Assembly: GCF_003025555.1 (NCBI RefSeq)
Contig: NZ_PYMH01000001.1
Coordinates: forward strand, 682,001-746,000
Source of the DNA: Photobacterium lutimaris
Lineage (GTDB): Bacteria > Pseudomonadota > Gammaproteobacteria > Enterobacterales > Vibrionaceae
Direction of reading: 5' to 3'
Length of the DNA: 64,000 nt
The position numbers and the translations under genes are program-made. Shown here piece by piece: positions 43,738 through 52,471 of the stretch (position 1 is the first letter of the stretch; every line of letters begins with the position of its first letter). The notes beneath the pieces were generated by a model. That model was not told where the DNA came from, ran no database searches, and saw nothing but the letters and a program-made list of their open reading frames with translations.

Positions 43738-45648
43738 TTAGATGTTATTCAGTGCTTTGACAATAATGATATTGCGCTCAATCTCTTCAGCTTTATGTGC
43801 TGCCACGTCACCTTTTAGTAATTGCTGTTGCGCGTCGATAAAGGCCTCAGCATTCTTTTCAGAATCAAACATCAATGCTTTAACATTGATAGAAGCGACA
43901 TTGGTGTAACGGCCGTCTTCACTGGTTGGGACGGAGATTTGACCTTCGTTAATCAGCGCCTTGACGATCTCACGCTCTTTTTCGTAGCCTTCTAAGCCGG
44001 ATAGTGCCCAGCGGTGCATTGGCTTACCTTCGTACTGTCCGTGTTTTACTTCAGTTAAGTAACGAATAGTCAGGTTACGAATGGTACCCGCTTCTTCACC
44101 GTACGCTTCCTCAGTATCGAACAACACTGGGAAAGACTGGCCTTCCAACACGCCACCCGCTTTTGTTAGGTGGCCCATTCGATAGCTATTCATACCCAAG
44201 CGGATCGGAGTTGTGTCCGTAACAGGAGTACCGTCTGCAAACTGAAGGGCTGTGATACGCTTTCCCTGAGGTTGGGTCAGATCGATGGTGTAGGTTACAC
44301 CAGCGAAAAAGTCATTGGTGGAGTACTTCGATGCTCGACGCTCTGGGTTGAAGCTGTAAGTCACATCACCCGGCGTTACGCTGTTAAAGTAGCCTGCTGA
44401 CCATTCCATGTAGGTTTTCAGCTCTTTACCTGTCATTTCATAAACCGTGATTTCGCCACCCGCATATTGGTAGTTGTAAGCGATATCTTTGGCTTTGATT
44501 GTTCCTACATCAAGTTCAGCCTTGTCATTGTCGATTTGAAGTGCAATGACATTCGCCTTAGGCGCGTAGTGCATGCTGGCTTCTTGGTACAGAGTACTGA
44601 TCCCAGTGTCTTGGATATGTACCTGTGGGATGCCTTTAATTTCGTTTTCAGGGACAAGGTCAACGCCCGTTAGTTCGGCAACAACACGGTTGGCTTGCTC
44701 ACGAAGTCTTTTATGGTAAGGAGAGTACAACTCATCCATCTTGTCATCGGAATTGATGCCATTGATCTTGTAAGTAAAGCTGTCTTTGTTTACCAACGTA
44801 AATTGGCCATTCTTTTCTTCGAACTGCAGGTCAATACGAGAAAGGGCGCGGCCATATTTATCTGGTTCAGTAATAATAACGCCATTCACAACGGCTTTGT
44901 CGATGCGGGTATGCATGTGGCCTGCAACAATTGCATCTAGCTCAGGGTTATCGTTAGCGATATCGGTCACACCTGTGGCTTCGATGTTGTTTTCGTTATC
45001 CAAACCCATATGGGCAACAAGAACGATGGCATCGACTTTGTCATCAATCTGTTTGATGACTTTTTTTACTTCCAGTGACGGGTTCGTGAAGTGAACACCT
45101 TCCAAGCGATTAGTGCCTTCGGCAAACACTTGTGTCATTGGGGTATCCATACCGATAACGCCAATTTTAATGCCTTGTCTTTCTATGATGGTATGGGCTG
45201 GAAGGAACGGGTTGCCATCTGGTCGCTTGATATTGCCGCCTAACGATGTGCCTTCAAATTGTGTTAGTGAGCGATTGAGTACTTTGAGGCCAAAATCGAA
45301 TTCATGGTTACCCAATACCCACACGTCATAGCTCATTTCATTAAAGCCGAGCATCATCGGATCAACAGGTTCATCCTTAAACGTTTCTACAAAGTTGCCC
45401 TGGATGGTATCGCCGGCATCAACCAAAATGACATTGTCGTTTTGGTCGCGAACTTCTTTAACTTTGGTGGCGATTTGGCTCAGACTGCCGCGGGTGTTTG
45501 CTTTATCGCTAGCGTAATCCCATGCCATGAAATGTCCGTGAATGTCAGACGTACCTAGGATAGTGACATCAACAATATCGCCATCAGCGGCGAATGTGTG
45601 GCCGCTTAATGCGAAAAGAATGGTCGAGGCTAAATAATGTTTTTTCAT
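43738..45648 (-). CDS. cpdB: Periplasmic 2',3'-cyclic-nucleotide 2'-phosphodiesterase / 3'-nucleotidase
   Basis: Bifunctional periplasmic enzyme of 636 residues that degrades cyclic and 3' nucleotides, allowing nucleotide use as nutrient. A signal peptide ends at HTFAADG (about residue 21). The metallophosphatase domain has VTILGTSDIHGHFMAWDY, VDAGDTIQGN and LGNHEFDFGLKVL, with GHMHTRID. The C-terminal 5'-nucleotidase domain follows from about residue 330 with the YAGGEITVYEMTGKEL segment. Length matches CpdB. Monocistronic with its own terminator. Confidence 0.93.
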   Translation of the reverse strand: MKKHYLASTILFALSGHTFAADGDIVDVTILGTSDIHGHFMAWDYASDKANTRGSLSQIATKVKEVRDQNDNVILVDAGDTIQGNFVETFKDEPVDPMMLGFNEMSYDVWVLGNHEFDFGLKVLNRSLTQFEGTSLGGNIKRPDGNPFLPAHTIIERQGIKIGVIGMDTPMTQVFAEGTNRLEGVHFTNPSLEVKKVIKQIDDKVDAIVLVAHMGLDNENNIEATGVTDIANDNPELDAIVAGHMHTRIDKAVVNGVIITEPDKYGRALSRIDLQFEEKNGQFTLVNKDSFTYKINGINSDDKMDELYSPYHKRLREQANRVVAELTGVDLVPENEIKGIPQVHIQDTGISTLYQEASMHYAPKANVIALQIDNDKAELDVGTIKAKDIAYNYQYAGGEITVYEMTGKELKTYMEWSAGYFNSVTPGDVTYSFNPERRASKYSTNDFFAGVTYTIDLTQPQGKRITALQFADGTPVTDTTPIRLGMNSYRMGHLTKAGGVLEGQSFPVLFDTEEAYGEEAGTIRNLTIRYLTEVKHGQYEGKPMHRWALSGLEGYEKEREIVKALINEGQISVPTSEDGRYTNVASINVKALMFDSEKNAEAFIDAQQQLLKGDVAAHKAEEIERNIIIVKALNNI

Positions 45649-45832
45649 GTTAACTTATGATTTTTATTAATAAAGTGGTGTGATGCTAAAGGTTTATTGC
45701 TTTCGTTTTTGCAGTATTGATCACTTTATTGCTTGTTGAGTGTATCGATTTGCATGTCATTGTGAGGGGTGTCTTACAATCTGTCGCTTAGTTGAACGAA
45801 ATGCGCGGCTTTAACCCGTTAGCTATGCATTG

Positions 45833-46969
45833 CTATTGCCGGACGCGAAGCGTGATCATCACAATGGCATGATCCGTGCTATGGCTATCGATATCATAAG
45901 ACGAGTTGATGAGGTGGCGGTCATAAAGGTGGTAGTCATAGACTTCCGCCATGCTTTCATTGAAGCTTGGATCGAATTCGCCACTTAGTAAAATGTAATC
46001 GAGTACCATGCCTTTTGCACCGTAATAGAAGGTATACGGTGCTGGACGTTTTGTGGCTGCAGGTAAGACGAGATCAGCGATATTATCAACTGAACCATTC
46101 TGCTGGTAGTCGATGTTCTCACGGTGGCAGAGGCTTGACTGAAACAGTTGCCAACTGTGTTGCAGACGATAGCACTGTGAAATTGATCGTGAAAGGTCAT
46201 CTTTTATTTGCCTTGCTCCATAAGACAGCAAATGATGCAAAACACTGGTCTCTAATTCATCATTAAAGTCGCCCATTAACATGACGGGATATCCGGATTC
46301 ACTTTTACGTGACCATATGGCATTGATCAGATGCGCAGCTTCGGCGCTTCTCTGTTGGGTGGAGGCCCATTGGCCAAGCACTTCTGAACGTAAAACCTCA
46401 ACGGTTTTTTGATAATCAGAAACGTCAGGAGTATTTTTCTGAGAGAAACCTTCATCGGCAATAGCTCGTTTGGATTTGAAGTGCACTACATAACAGTCAC
46501 ACGGGCCTATTTGTGGCAGTTGAATTGTTGCTCTTAGTGGTTTGCGGCTAAATTCAAAGCTGTTATTGAGTCTAAGTGGTGCATTGAGCTGAGTATCTTC
46601 TATGACTGCATGAACCTCAGTAATGGGGAAGCGCGAAGCAATGGCAACAACCGGGCTATCGTAAATGTAGTCACCCTCAACGTTCGGCGAATCGACAACG
46701 CCGAAGTAGGGGTAACCGGCGCTCTGGGTGAGCGCTTTTAATGATTCAGCAGAGAAGACTTCCTGAAAGCCAATCACATCAGGTTGGTGCTCAGATAGGT
46801 AGGCTAGAATCCAAGCTTGTTTTTTATCCCATTGTTCTTGTGTGTAGATGTTTTCGAAGTCATAAAAGGCATCGGGTGGGGCGAGGTAATTACATAAATT
46901 AAAGGTGGCAATTTTTATTGTGGGTTGGGTGTCATTGGTATCGACTGAATTGTGCAAGTTGCTTTCCAC
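45833..46969 (-). CDS. Endonuclease/exonuclease/phosphatase family protein
   Basis: A cytoplasmic-type protein of 378 residues with the EEP fold. Motifs are KIATFNLCNYLAPPD, the metal-binding Glu in DVIGFQEVFS, MLMGDFNDE with the catalytic Asp/Asn, and the final STDHAIVMITL Asp-His. No signal peptide is seen. The family includes nucleases, sphingomyelinases and phosphodiesterases, so the substrate is open. It follows cpdB on the same strand in genomic order but has its own gap of 184 bases. Confidence 0.85.
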   Translation of the reverse strand: MESNLHNSVDTNDTQPTIKIATFNLCNYLAPPDAFYDFENIYTQEQWDKKQAWILAYLSEHQPDVIGFQEVFSAESLKALTQSAGYPYFGVVDSPNVEGDYIYDSPVVAIASRFPITEVHAVIEDTQLNAPLRLNNSFEFSRKPLRATIQLPQIGPCDCYVVHFKSKRAIADEGFSQKNTPDVSDYQKTVEVLRSEVLGQWASTQQRSAEAAHLINAIWSRKSESGYPVMLMGDFNDELETSVLHHLLSYGARQIKDDLSRSISQCYRLQHSWQLFQSSLCHRENIDYQQNGSVDNIADLVLPAATKRPAPYTFYYGAKGMVLDYILLSGEFDPSFNESMAEVYDYHLYDRHLINSSYDIDSHSTDHAIVMITLRVRQ

Positions 46970-46994
46970 ATGATCTATTCTCTTCTAAACATGA

Positions 46995-47017
46995 TATACC
47001 CAAGTCAATTCAAGATG
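46995..47017. repeat. Dispersed intergenic repeat (TATACCCAAGT type)
   Basis: TATACCCAAGT followed by CAATTCAAGATG. The same core occurs at 52412-52444, 55961-55971 and 57275-57298, always between genes. The combination with TTCAAGATG is a form I recall from intergenic regions in Vibrio and Photobacterium. Confidence 0.55.
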
Positions 47018-47094
47018 TAGTTTCAGCGAGAATTAAAAAGCTTCTAGGCAATGCGATTTTTCAAATATCTAGTGGCTCAGCACTGAAAAACAAA

Positions 47095-47134
47095 GGCTAA
47101 ACCTGCAAAAAGTCCAAAATTGCAGAGTTTAGCC
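47095..47134 (-). terminator. Rho-independent terminator of the sulfhydrylase gene
   Basis: GGCTAAACCTGCAA (47095-47108) pairs with TTGCAGAGTTTAGCC (47120-47134) with one bulge. On the minus strand a T-rich tail (TTTGTTTTTC) follows. Confidence 0.8.
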
Positions 47135-47176
47135 CTTCTATTGATAGTTAGTTTTGTAAGTTGGCTAGGTTACAGG

Positions 47177-48445
47177 TTATGCATTTAATGCCTGTTCTAG
47201 ATCCTCAATAATATCGTCGATGTGCTCAATGCCTACAGAAAGACGGATCATCTCTGGGCTAACACCCGCTTGCGCTTGTTCACTTTCACTGAGTTGCCGG
47301 TGAGTGGTAGACGCTGGGTGACAGGCAAGCGATTTTGCATCACCAATATTGACTAAGCGTTTAAAGATTTTTAGGCCATCGTAGAAGCGCACGCCAGCTT
47401 CATAACCATCTTTTAAGCCGAATGACAGAATGGCCGAGGGTTTACCCTTCATATATTTCTCTGCCAGCGGGTAATAAGGTGAGTCGGACAAACCGGCATA
47501 ACTTACCCAGCTCACTTTATCGTGTTGTTTTAGGTACTCAGCAACTTTCAGTGCGTTCTCGGTATGGCGCTCCATACGTAGTGGTAGGGTTTCTAATCCC
47601 TGCAGCAACATAAACGCATTCATTGGTGATAAAGCCGAACCGGTATTTCGCAGTGGTACAGTACGGGCTCTTCCAATAAAGGCTGCTTCGCCAAAAGCTT
47701 CGGTGTAGACAACACCGTGATAAGATGCTTCAGGCTGGTTAAATACGGGGAAACGTTCCTTGAACTTGGCCCAAGGGAACTTACCGGAATCCACAATCAT
47801 CCCGCCTAATGTTGTGCCATGGCCGCCAACATATTTGGTCAGGGAGTGAACCACGATATCGGCACCGAACTCAATGGGTTTACATAAGGCCGGAGTCGCA
47901 ACGGTGTTATCGACAATGACAGGTACACCTTGCTGATGAGCGAGCTCTGCAATTTTTTCCAAATCAACGATATTCCCAGCAGGGTTACCAATGCTCTCGC
48001 AGTAAACCGCTTTCGTATTCTCATCGATCAGCGCGGCTAGGCTCTCAGGTTTATCGTCAGGTGCAAACCGAACTTCAATCCCTTGTTTTGGCAACATATG
48101 GGCAAACAGCGTGTAAGTGCCGCCGTAGAGTTGAGGCGTAGAAATGATGTTATCGCCTGCTTCAGCAAGGGTTTGGACGGCATAGTTGATAGCCGCACTA
48201 CCAGCACTGACGGCAAGGCCAGCAATGCCCCCTTCAAGCGCGGCCATACGTTTTTCCAATACATCATTGGTCGGGTTCATGATGCGGGTGTAGATGTTTC
48301 CCGGAACGGCAAGGTTAAAGAGGTCGGCACCATGCTGTGCATCATCAAACTCATAGGCGACGGTTTGATAGATTGGGGTCGCGACAGATTTTGTTGTTGG
48401 GCAGGTTTCGTATCCACTGTGTATCGAGAGTGTTTCGTCTTTCAT
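47177..48445 (-). CDS. metY: O-acetylhomoserine sulfhydrylase (Cys/Met metabolism PLP enzyme)
   Basis: PLP enzyme of 422 residues that makes homocysteine from O-acetylhomoserine and sulfide. The Schiff-base lysine is in VVHSLTKYVGGHGTTLGG. The opening ETLSIHSGYETCPTTKSVATPIYQTVAYEFDDAQHGADLF, and the length over 400 with the NIYTRIMNPTNDVLEKRMAALEGG segment, fit the MetY/Met17 group rather than MetB or MetC. The ATG at 48445, after AGGA, is used; the frame extends upstream to 48541 with no features. MetJ boxes were not seen. Together with the sulfatase it may serve sulfur assimilation. Confidence 0.9.
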   Translation of the reverse strand: MKDETLSIHSGYETCPTTKSVATPIYQTVAYEFDDAQHGADLFNLAVPGNIYTRIMNPTNDVLEKRMAALEGGIAGLAVSAGSAAINYAVQTLAEAGDNIISTPQLYGGTYTLFAHMLPKQGIEVRFAPDDKPESLAALIDENTKAVYCESIGNPAGNIVDLEKIAELAHQQGVPVIVDNTVATPALCKPIEFGADIVVHSLTKYVGGHGTTLGGMIVDSGKFPWAKFKERFPVFNQPEASYHGVVYTEAFGEAAFIGRARTVPLRNTGSALSPMNAFMLLQGLETLPLRMERHTENALKVAEYLKQHDKVSWVSYAGLSDSPYYPLAEKYMKGKPSAILSFGLKDGYEAGVRFYDGLKIFKRLVNIGDAKSLACHPASTTHRQLSESEQAQAGVSPEMIRLSVGIEHIDDIIEDLEQALNA

Positions 48446-48662
48446 ACTGTAAGTCCTGTTTCTTCCATGATTAGCGGTGGAGCAGGAAAAAGTATGGCAA
48501 ATGTTGAATAACTTTACTGCGAAGCTGCACATTAAAACCAAGAAAGTCGTCGAAAATCACATAATAAAAAGAGATTCATCGTTTTGGACAAATGTCCTAT
48601 TTCTCTTTTTTGAACTTGCCTAACATCCGCTCGCAAACGATTAAACTCGCTGGTGGCTGCGG

Positions 48663-49907
48663 ATGAATATACAAACTTGGAACCCTTCAGGCTGTCATGT
48701 AATGGCAAAACCGACAGGCTCAAAATGCAATATTGATTGCTTGTATTGCTTCTATTTAGAAAAAGAAAAACTCTACCCTGAGCGCGGTCAAGACTGGATG
48801 ATGGGAGAAGTAACCTTAGATGCATATATCCAGCAGCAGATAGACGCTCAAAGTGGTAGCGAAGTCGTCTTTGCTTGGCAAGGCGGTGAACCGACATTAC
48901 GTGGCCTTGCGTTTTTTGAACAAGCGGTACTGTTGCAGCAAAAGTATGGTAAGGGTAGGAAGGTGATTAATACCTTTCAAACCAACGGTATTTTGATTGA
49001 TGATAAATGGTGTGCTTTTTTTAAACAGCATGATTTTCTGATTGGTATCTCTATTGATGGTCCTGCTGAACTGCATGATGTTTATCGAAAAAACCGCGCA
49101 GGAAAACCCACCCACGTTAAAGTTGAAGCTGCAATCTTGTTATTCAAACAATACAAGGTTGAATTTAATACCCTAACGGTGGTGAGCAAAACGAATGTTC
49201 ACCAAGCCCTCACTGTTTATCGCTACCTAAAGCAATTAGGCAGCCAGCATATGCAATTTATTCCGTTGGTCGAAAGAAAAGCGACTGAACATACAGCCAA
49301 TGGATTAACTCTGATTAACCCAGAAAGCAAAGTTTCAGGGGAGCTTTGTGACTGGTCAGTGGAGCCAAAGGCGTTTGGTGAGTTTCTTATTCAAATATTC
49401 CATGAGTGGGTTAGGTTAGATATTGGTAATGTCTATATTCAGATGTTTGAAAATACCTTCGCGCTGACGTGCGATCAACCGGCTCAAATATGTGTCTTTT
49501 CACCCCAGTGTGGCAGTGCTTTTGCCCTTGAGGCGAATGGTGATGTATATAGCTGCGATCACTACGTTTACCCTGAATATAAGCTGGGGAATATAAACGA
49601 AACAACAATCACGCAAATGAACAATAGTGAGAGTAATCGACTGTTCGGTTTGGCCAAATCGGACACGCTTTCCGGCGATTGCCGCCGATGTGAATTTCGT
49701 TCCCTCTGCCATGGCGGTTGCCCTAAGCATCGCTTTGCCATCTCGTCATCCGGGAAGCCGGATCAAAATTACCTTTGCGCAGGCTATAAAGCGTTTTTTC
49801 ACTATTCGTCCCCCTATATGGCGTTAATGAAAAAGCTATATCTGAATCAGTATCCGCCTGCAGCAATCATGCAAATTATCCAAAAGAAAGAATCTCAACA
49901 GCAGTAA
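48663..49907 (+). CDS. Anaerobic sulfatase-maturating enzyme (radical SAM, SPASM)
   Basis: Radical-SAM enzyme of 414 residues that converts a Cys or Ser in a sulfatase into formylglycine. The cluster motif is CNIDCLYC (Cys22, Cys26, Cys29). The SPASM region near the C-terminus has further cysteines (QICVFSPQCGSAF, SCDHYVYPE, GDCRRCEFRSLCHGGCPKH). It has the usual length for anSME. It lies 14 bases before the sulfatase gene and is therefore co-expressed with its substrate. Works without oxygen, unlike FGE. Confidence 0.93.
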   Translation: MNIQTWNPSGCHVMAKPTGSKCNIDCLYCFYLEKEKLYPERGQDWMMGEVTLDAYIQQQIDAQSGSEVVFAWQGGEPTLRGLAFFEQAVLLQQKYGKGRKVINTFQTNGILIDDKWCAFFKQHDFLIGISIDGPAELHDVYRKNRAGKPTHVKVEAAILLFKQYKVEFNTLTVVSKTNVHQALTVYRYLKQLGSQHMQFIPLVERKATEHTANGLTLINPESKVSGELCDWSVEPKAFGEFLIQIFHEWVRLDIGNVYIQMFENTFALTCDQPAQICVFSPQCGSAFALEANGDVYSCDHYVYPEYKLGNINETTITQMNNSESNRLFGLAKSDTLSGDCRRCEFRSLCHGGCPKHRFAISSSGKPDQNYLCAGYKAFFHYSSPYMALMKKLYLNQYPPAAIMQIIQKKESQQQ

Positions 49908-49921
49908 ATGGAGTACGTGCC

Positions 49922-51418
49922 ATGTTTAAACTAAGTGCCATTGCCAAAGGGTGTGCTTTGGCGGCGTTGTCTTGTTCGCCTTTTGTGCAAGCAACAGAAA
50001 ATGTGAGTACAAATGACCAGCCAAATATCATTGTGATTATGGCTGATGATCTTGGTCAGTGGGCGACTAGCTTTCGTAACAACGATATTATCGAAACCCC
50101 TAATCTGGACTATTTAGCAGAGAATGGTGTTCGTTTCGAAAACGGTATGACACCAGCCCCGGTCAGTTCAGCTGCTCGTGCATCGTTTCATACTGGAAAA
50201 ATGCCGTCACAGCATGGGGTCTATGACTTCTTGGCTGAAGATCCGAAATTCGATGCGGATTGGCTTGATGGAGAGAAACTTCTTTCTGAGCGAATGAAAG
50301 ACGAGGGCTATCGTACAGCCTTGATGGGTAAGTGGCATGCGACGACTGACAGCAAAGATCCTATTCGAGGTTTTGACCGTTGGTTGAGCTACGATGCGCT
50401 GGAAGCGGGGTGGAAAAATCAGTACTTGCATTCGGGTACGGTGCTGTTCTCCAGTGATGGCGAGAACTTGGAGTACACGGGCATTCAAGCGCAATTCTTA
50501 ACGGATGAAACGCTGAAGTTTATCGATCAGGATAGTGAGCAACCTTTCTTTGTAAGTTTAAACTATGTAGAGCCTCACTTTCCGTTCGAAGGACTTCCAG
50601 AGCGCTTGGTAACCAAATACCGCGGCATTGCACACAAGGTCGTGGCATTTGGTGGTAACTCTGTGCTCGAGCATATGAGTGATTACACGTTGGTGCCGGA
50701 TAACCACGAAGAAACCTTGGCACAATACCTAGCGGCAGTGACCTTGTTGGATGATCAACTGGGTAAGTTGATTGATGGTCTTGAAGGGCGTGATTTACTC
50801 GACAACACTGTGATTGCATTCGTTTCTGATCATGGCCTGTTGATGGGACAATACGGTTTATACGGTAAGGTCAATGCGTCTTTCCCATACAATTATTACG
50901 AAGAGACCGTACGGATTCCGTTTGTTGTTTCAGGCCCAGAAAAGTATGTAAGGCCGAAGCAAGTGCGTGGTGAGTTTGTCGACCTGATTGATCTGCATGC
51001 TACCGTACTGGACCTAGCAGCAGGCGAGAAGCAGTCTTATGACGCCGGCTATGGGCCGGGTAAAACATTGCTACCCATGCTTAAAGGTGAGCGTGTACGT
51101 GGTTGGCGCGAATACCAATTTGCAGAGCGTGGTAATTCAAGAATGATCTCTAATGGCCATTGGAAACTTGTTCGCTATTATCCGAACCCGGAAGTGAATA
51201 AAGAGCCAGAAGATCATTGGTATGATCTAAGCAACCCGATGGGAGAGCGTTACTTGTCTGAACCACCACGAGAAGAGTTACGCGTGAAGATGATTGCTGA
51301 TCTCGACGCATTCTTCGAACAATACTCAAGTGATAAATATAATGGCTTGAAGATGTGGGAGCAGGCTTACCCTAACTTCACAACGGAAGATATGCTGAAG
51401 CACGAACGCTGGAACTAA
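49922..51418 (+). CDS. Periplasmic sulfatase (Ser-type, type I)
   Basis: Sulfate ester hydrolase of 498 residues with a signal peptide (cleavage near residue 24, VQA-TEN). Metal residues appear in IIVIMADDLGQ (Asp42, Asp43) and VSDHGLLMGQYG. The formylglycine motif reads S-S-A-A-R (Ser82 to Arg86) followed by ASFHTGK, which is the Ser-x-Ala-x-Arg form of the Cys/Ser-x-Pro/Ala-x-Arg motif. This fits maturation by the adjacent anSME. GGAG lies upstream of the ATG. Substrate is not known; algal polysaccharides or other sulfate esters are possible. Confidence 0.92.
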   Translation: MFKLSAIAKGCALAALSCSPFVQATENVSTNDQPNIIVIMADDLGQWATSFRNNDIIETPNLDYLAENGVRFENGMTPAPVSSAARASFHTGKMPSQHGVYDFLAEDPKFDADWLDGEKLLSERMKDEGYRTALMGKWHATTDSKDPIRGFDRWLSYDALEAGWKNQYLHSGTVLFSSDGENLEYTGIQAQFLTDETLKFIDQDSEQPFFVSLNYVEPHFPFEGLPERLVTKYRGIAHKVVAFGGNSVLEHMSDYTLVPDNHEETLAQYLAAVTLLDDQLGKLIDGLEGRDLLDNTVIAFVSDHGLLMGQYGLYGKVNASFPYNYYEETVRIPFVVSGPEKYVRPKQVRGEFVDLIDLHATVLDLAAGEKQSYDAGYGPGKTLLPMLKGERVRGWREYQFAERGNSRMISNGHWKLVRYYPNPEVNKEPEDHWYDLSNPMGERYLSEPPREELRVKMIADLDAFFEQYSSDKYNGLKMWEQAYPNFTTEDMLKHERWN

Positions 51419-51442
51419 TTGTTTTAGCCGTAAATACTTAAC

Positions 51443-51479
51443 TGCTGGTCGATAGGTAATAGCAAACCTTTCGGCCAGC
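51443..51479. terminator. Imperfect hairpin between sulfatase and Crp/Fnr genes
   Basis: An imperfect stem built from GCTGGTCGATAGG and CCTTTCGGCCAGC between the convergent stops of the sulfatase and the regulator. There is no clear T run, so terminator activity is uncertain. Confidence 0.35.
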
Positions 51480-52150
51480 TATTTGTCAATTTCCATTTCT
51501 AAAATCTCTTCTAAGAGCGCACGATTGATAACTTGAATATAGTTTCTGCCTACCTCAATAGCGCCATCAACTTGCAGTTGTTTGATAATGCGGTTGTAGA
51601 CGCGAATGCTAGTGCCTAACCGTTCAGATTCCAGTGTCTTATTGATATAGAGCTTTTCACCCGGTTGTTGTTCGTCAAAAGATAGCAACTCATCAATTAC
51701 GCAATATTTAATCGTGTGAAGGATATTTCGTGTCATTTTTTCGACCGATAAATACCACTTCGATGTAATGTGCTTAAAAACAAACTTGGCCAGTTCAGGC
51801 GTCTGATAAATCAGCTGGGTAAACTGTTTAGTATCAAGAAGGTAGCCAGTGCACATGCTGTTTGCGCAGACAGTATAGAAGCAGGTTTTTTCTGAAAAAA
51901 GCTCCATCAAGCCAAGAAAGCCATTGTGTTTATAGGTACCAAGCTGAAATCGCCGGCCGTGTACGGTTTGGCGATGCAAAGAGATTTCACCATCCAAAAT
52001 AAATAATAACTGCTCTACGTGTTGCCCCTGAGTCATCAGGGTTTGATCTTTGTCGAAGTGAGCAGGCTTGAGGGTGATACTGTCTTGATGCCGGCTCAGG
52101 TAGTCAATTAAAGTCTTAGTGTCATAGACATCTTCAGAGGTAACAAGCAT
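51479..52150 (-). CDS. Crp/Fnr-family transcriptional regulator
   Basis: A DNA-binding regulator of 223 residues. The N-terminal cyclic-nucleotide-binding-like fold is visible at about 25-140 (LLFILDGEISLHRQT; the typical cAMP-binding RSA residues are not obvious). The C-terminal HTH is near 170-205 (ERLGTSIRVYNRIIKQLQ, then VGRNYIQVINR). Cysteines in the N-terminal region (CFYTVCANSMC) are spaced differently from the Fnr cluster ligands. It resembles YeiL-type regulators in layout. Divergent from the oppA-like gene, so they share 52151-52471; the sulfatase is convergent. Regulation of either neighbour is possible. Confidence 0.83.
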   Translation of the reverse strand: MLVTSEDVYDTKTLIDYLSRHQDSITLKPAHFDKDQTLMTQGQHVEQLLFILDGEISLHRQTVHGRRFQLGTYKHNGFLGLMELFSEKTCFYTVCANSMCTGYLLDTKQFTQLIYQTPELAKFVFKHITSKWYLSVEKMTRNILHTIKYCVIDELLSFDEQQPGEKLYINKTLESERLGTSIRVYNRIIKQLQVDGAIEVGRNYIQVINRALLEEILEMEIDK

Positions 52151-52471
52151 AGTGATGAGTATTCTGTGTGAGGGATAGATGAGTGACGTTTCAAAACAAT
52201 AGAAAAGTCACGCGAATAAATGTCAGAAAAGTATACTGTAAACCAATCGTTTTTTAGTATTCGTTTTTGTCTTTTTTAATACCGAACAACGATTGTTCCA
52301 AGTTTGCATATCAAGCTATTTCCTTATTGATTTGAAGGGCAATATAGCGTTTTATCAATAGACCCAAGTCAGTTGGGTACAAGTAACTCTGACAACGACA
52401 ACAGGAAGTAGTATACCCAAGTGGCTAAAAGGTACTTGGATATATAAATCAATTATAAAAAGGACTTTGTA
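52151..52471. other. Divergent intergenic region (Crp/Fnr regulator / OppA-like)
   Basis: About 321 bases without a gene. It carries two hairpin-forming copies of the CCCAAGT repeat (52362-52379 and 52412-52444), close to the start of the OppA-like gene. The upstream half is AT-rich and should contain promoters of both genes. No regulator site was recognised. Confidence 0.5.
52362..52444. repeat. Two hairpin copies of the CCCAAGT repeat
   Basis: First copy: CCCAA and TTGGG arms around 52363-52377. Second copy: TATACCCAAGT (52412-52422) and ACTTGGATATA (52434-52444), near-perfect arms with one mismatch. Located 28 bases before the start of the OppA-like gene. Confidence 0.6.

Noticed and set aside
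48083..48511. 142-codon plus-strand frame opposite the sulfhydrylase
   Set aside because: Antisense to well-conserved PLP-enzyme coding sequence; no start signal.
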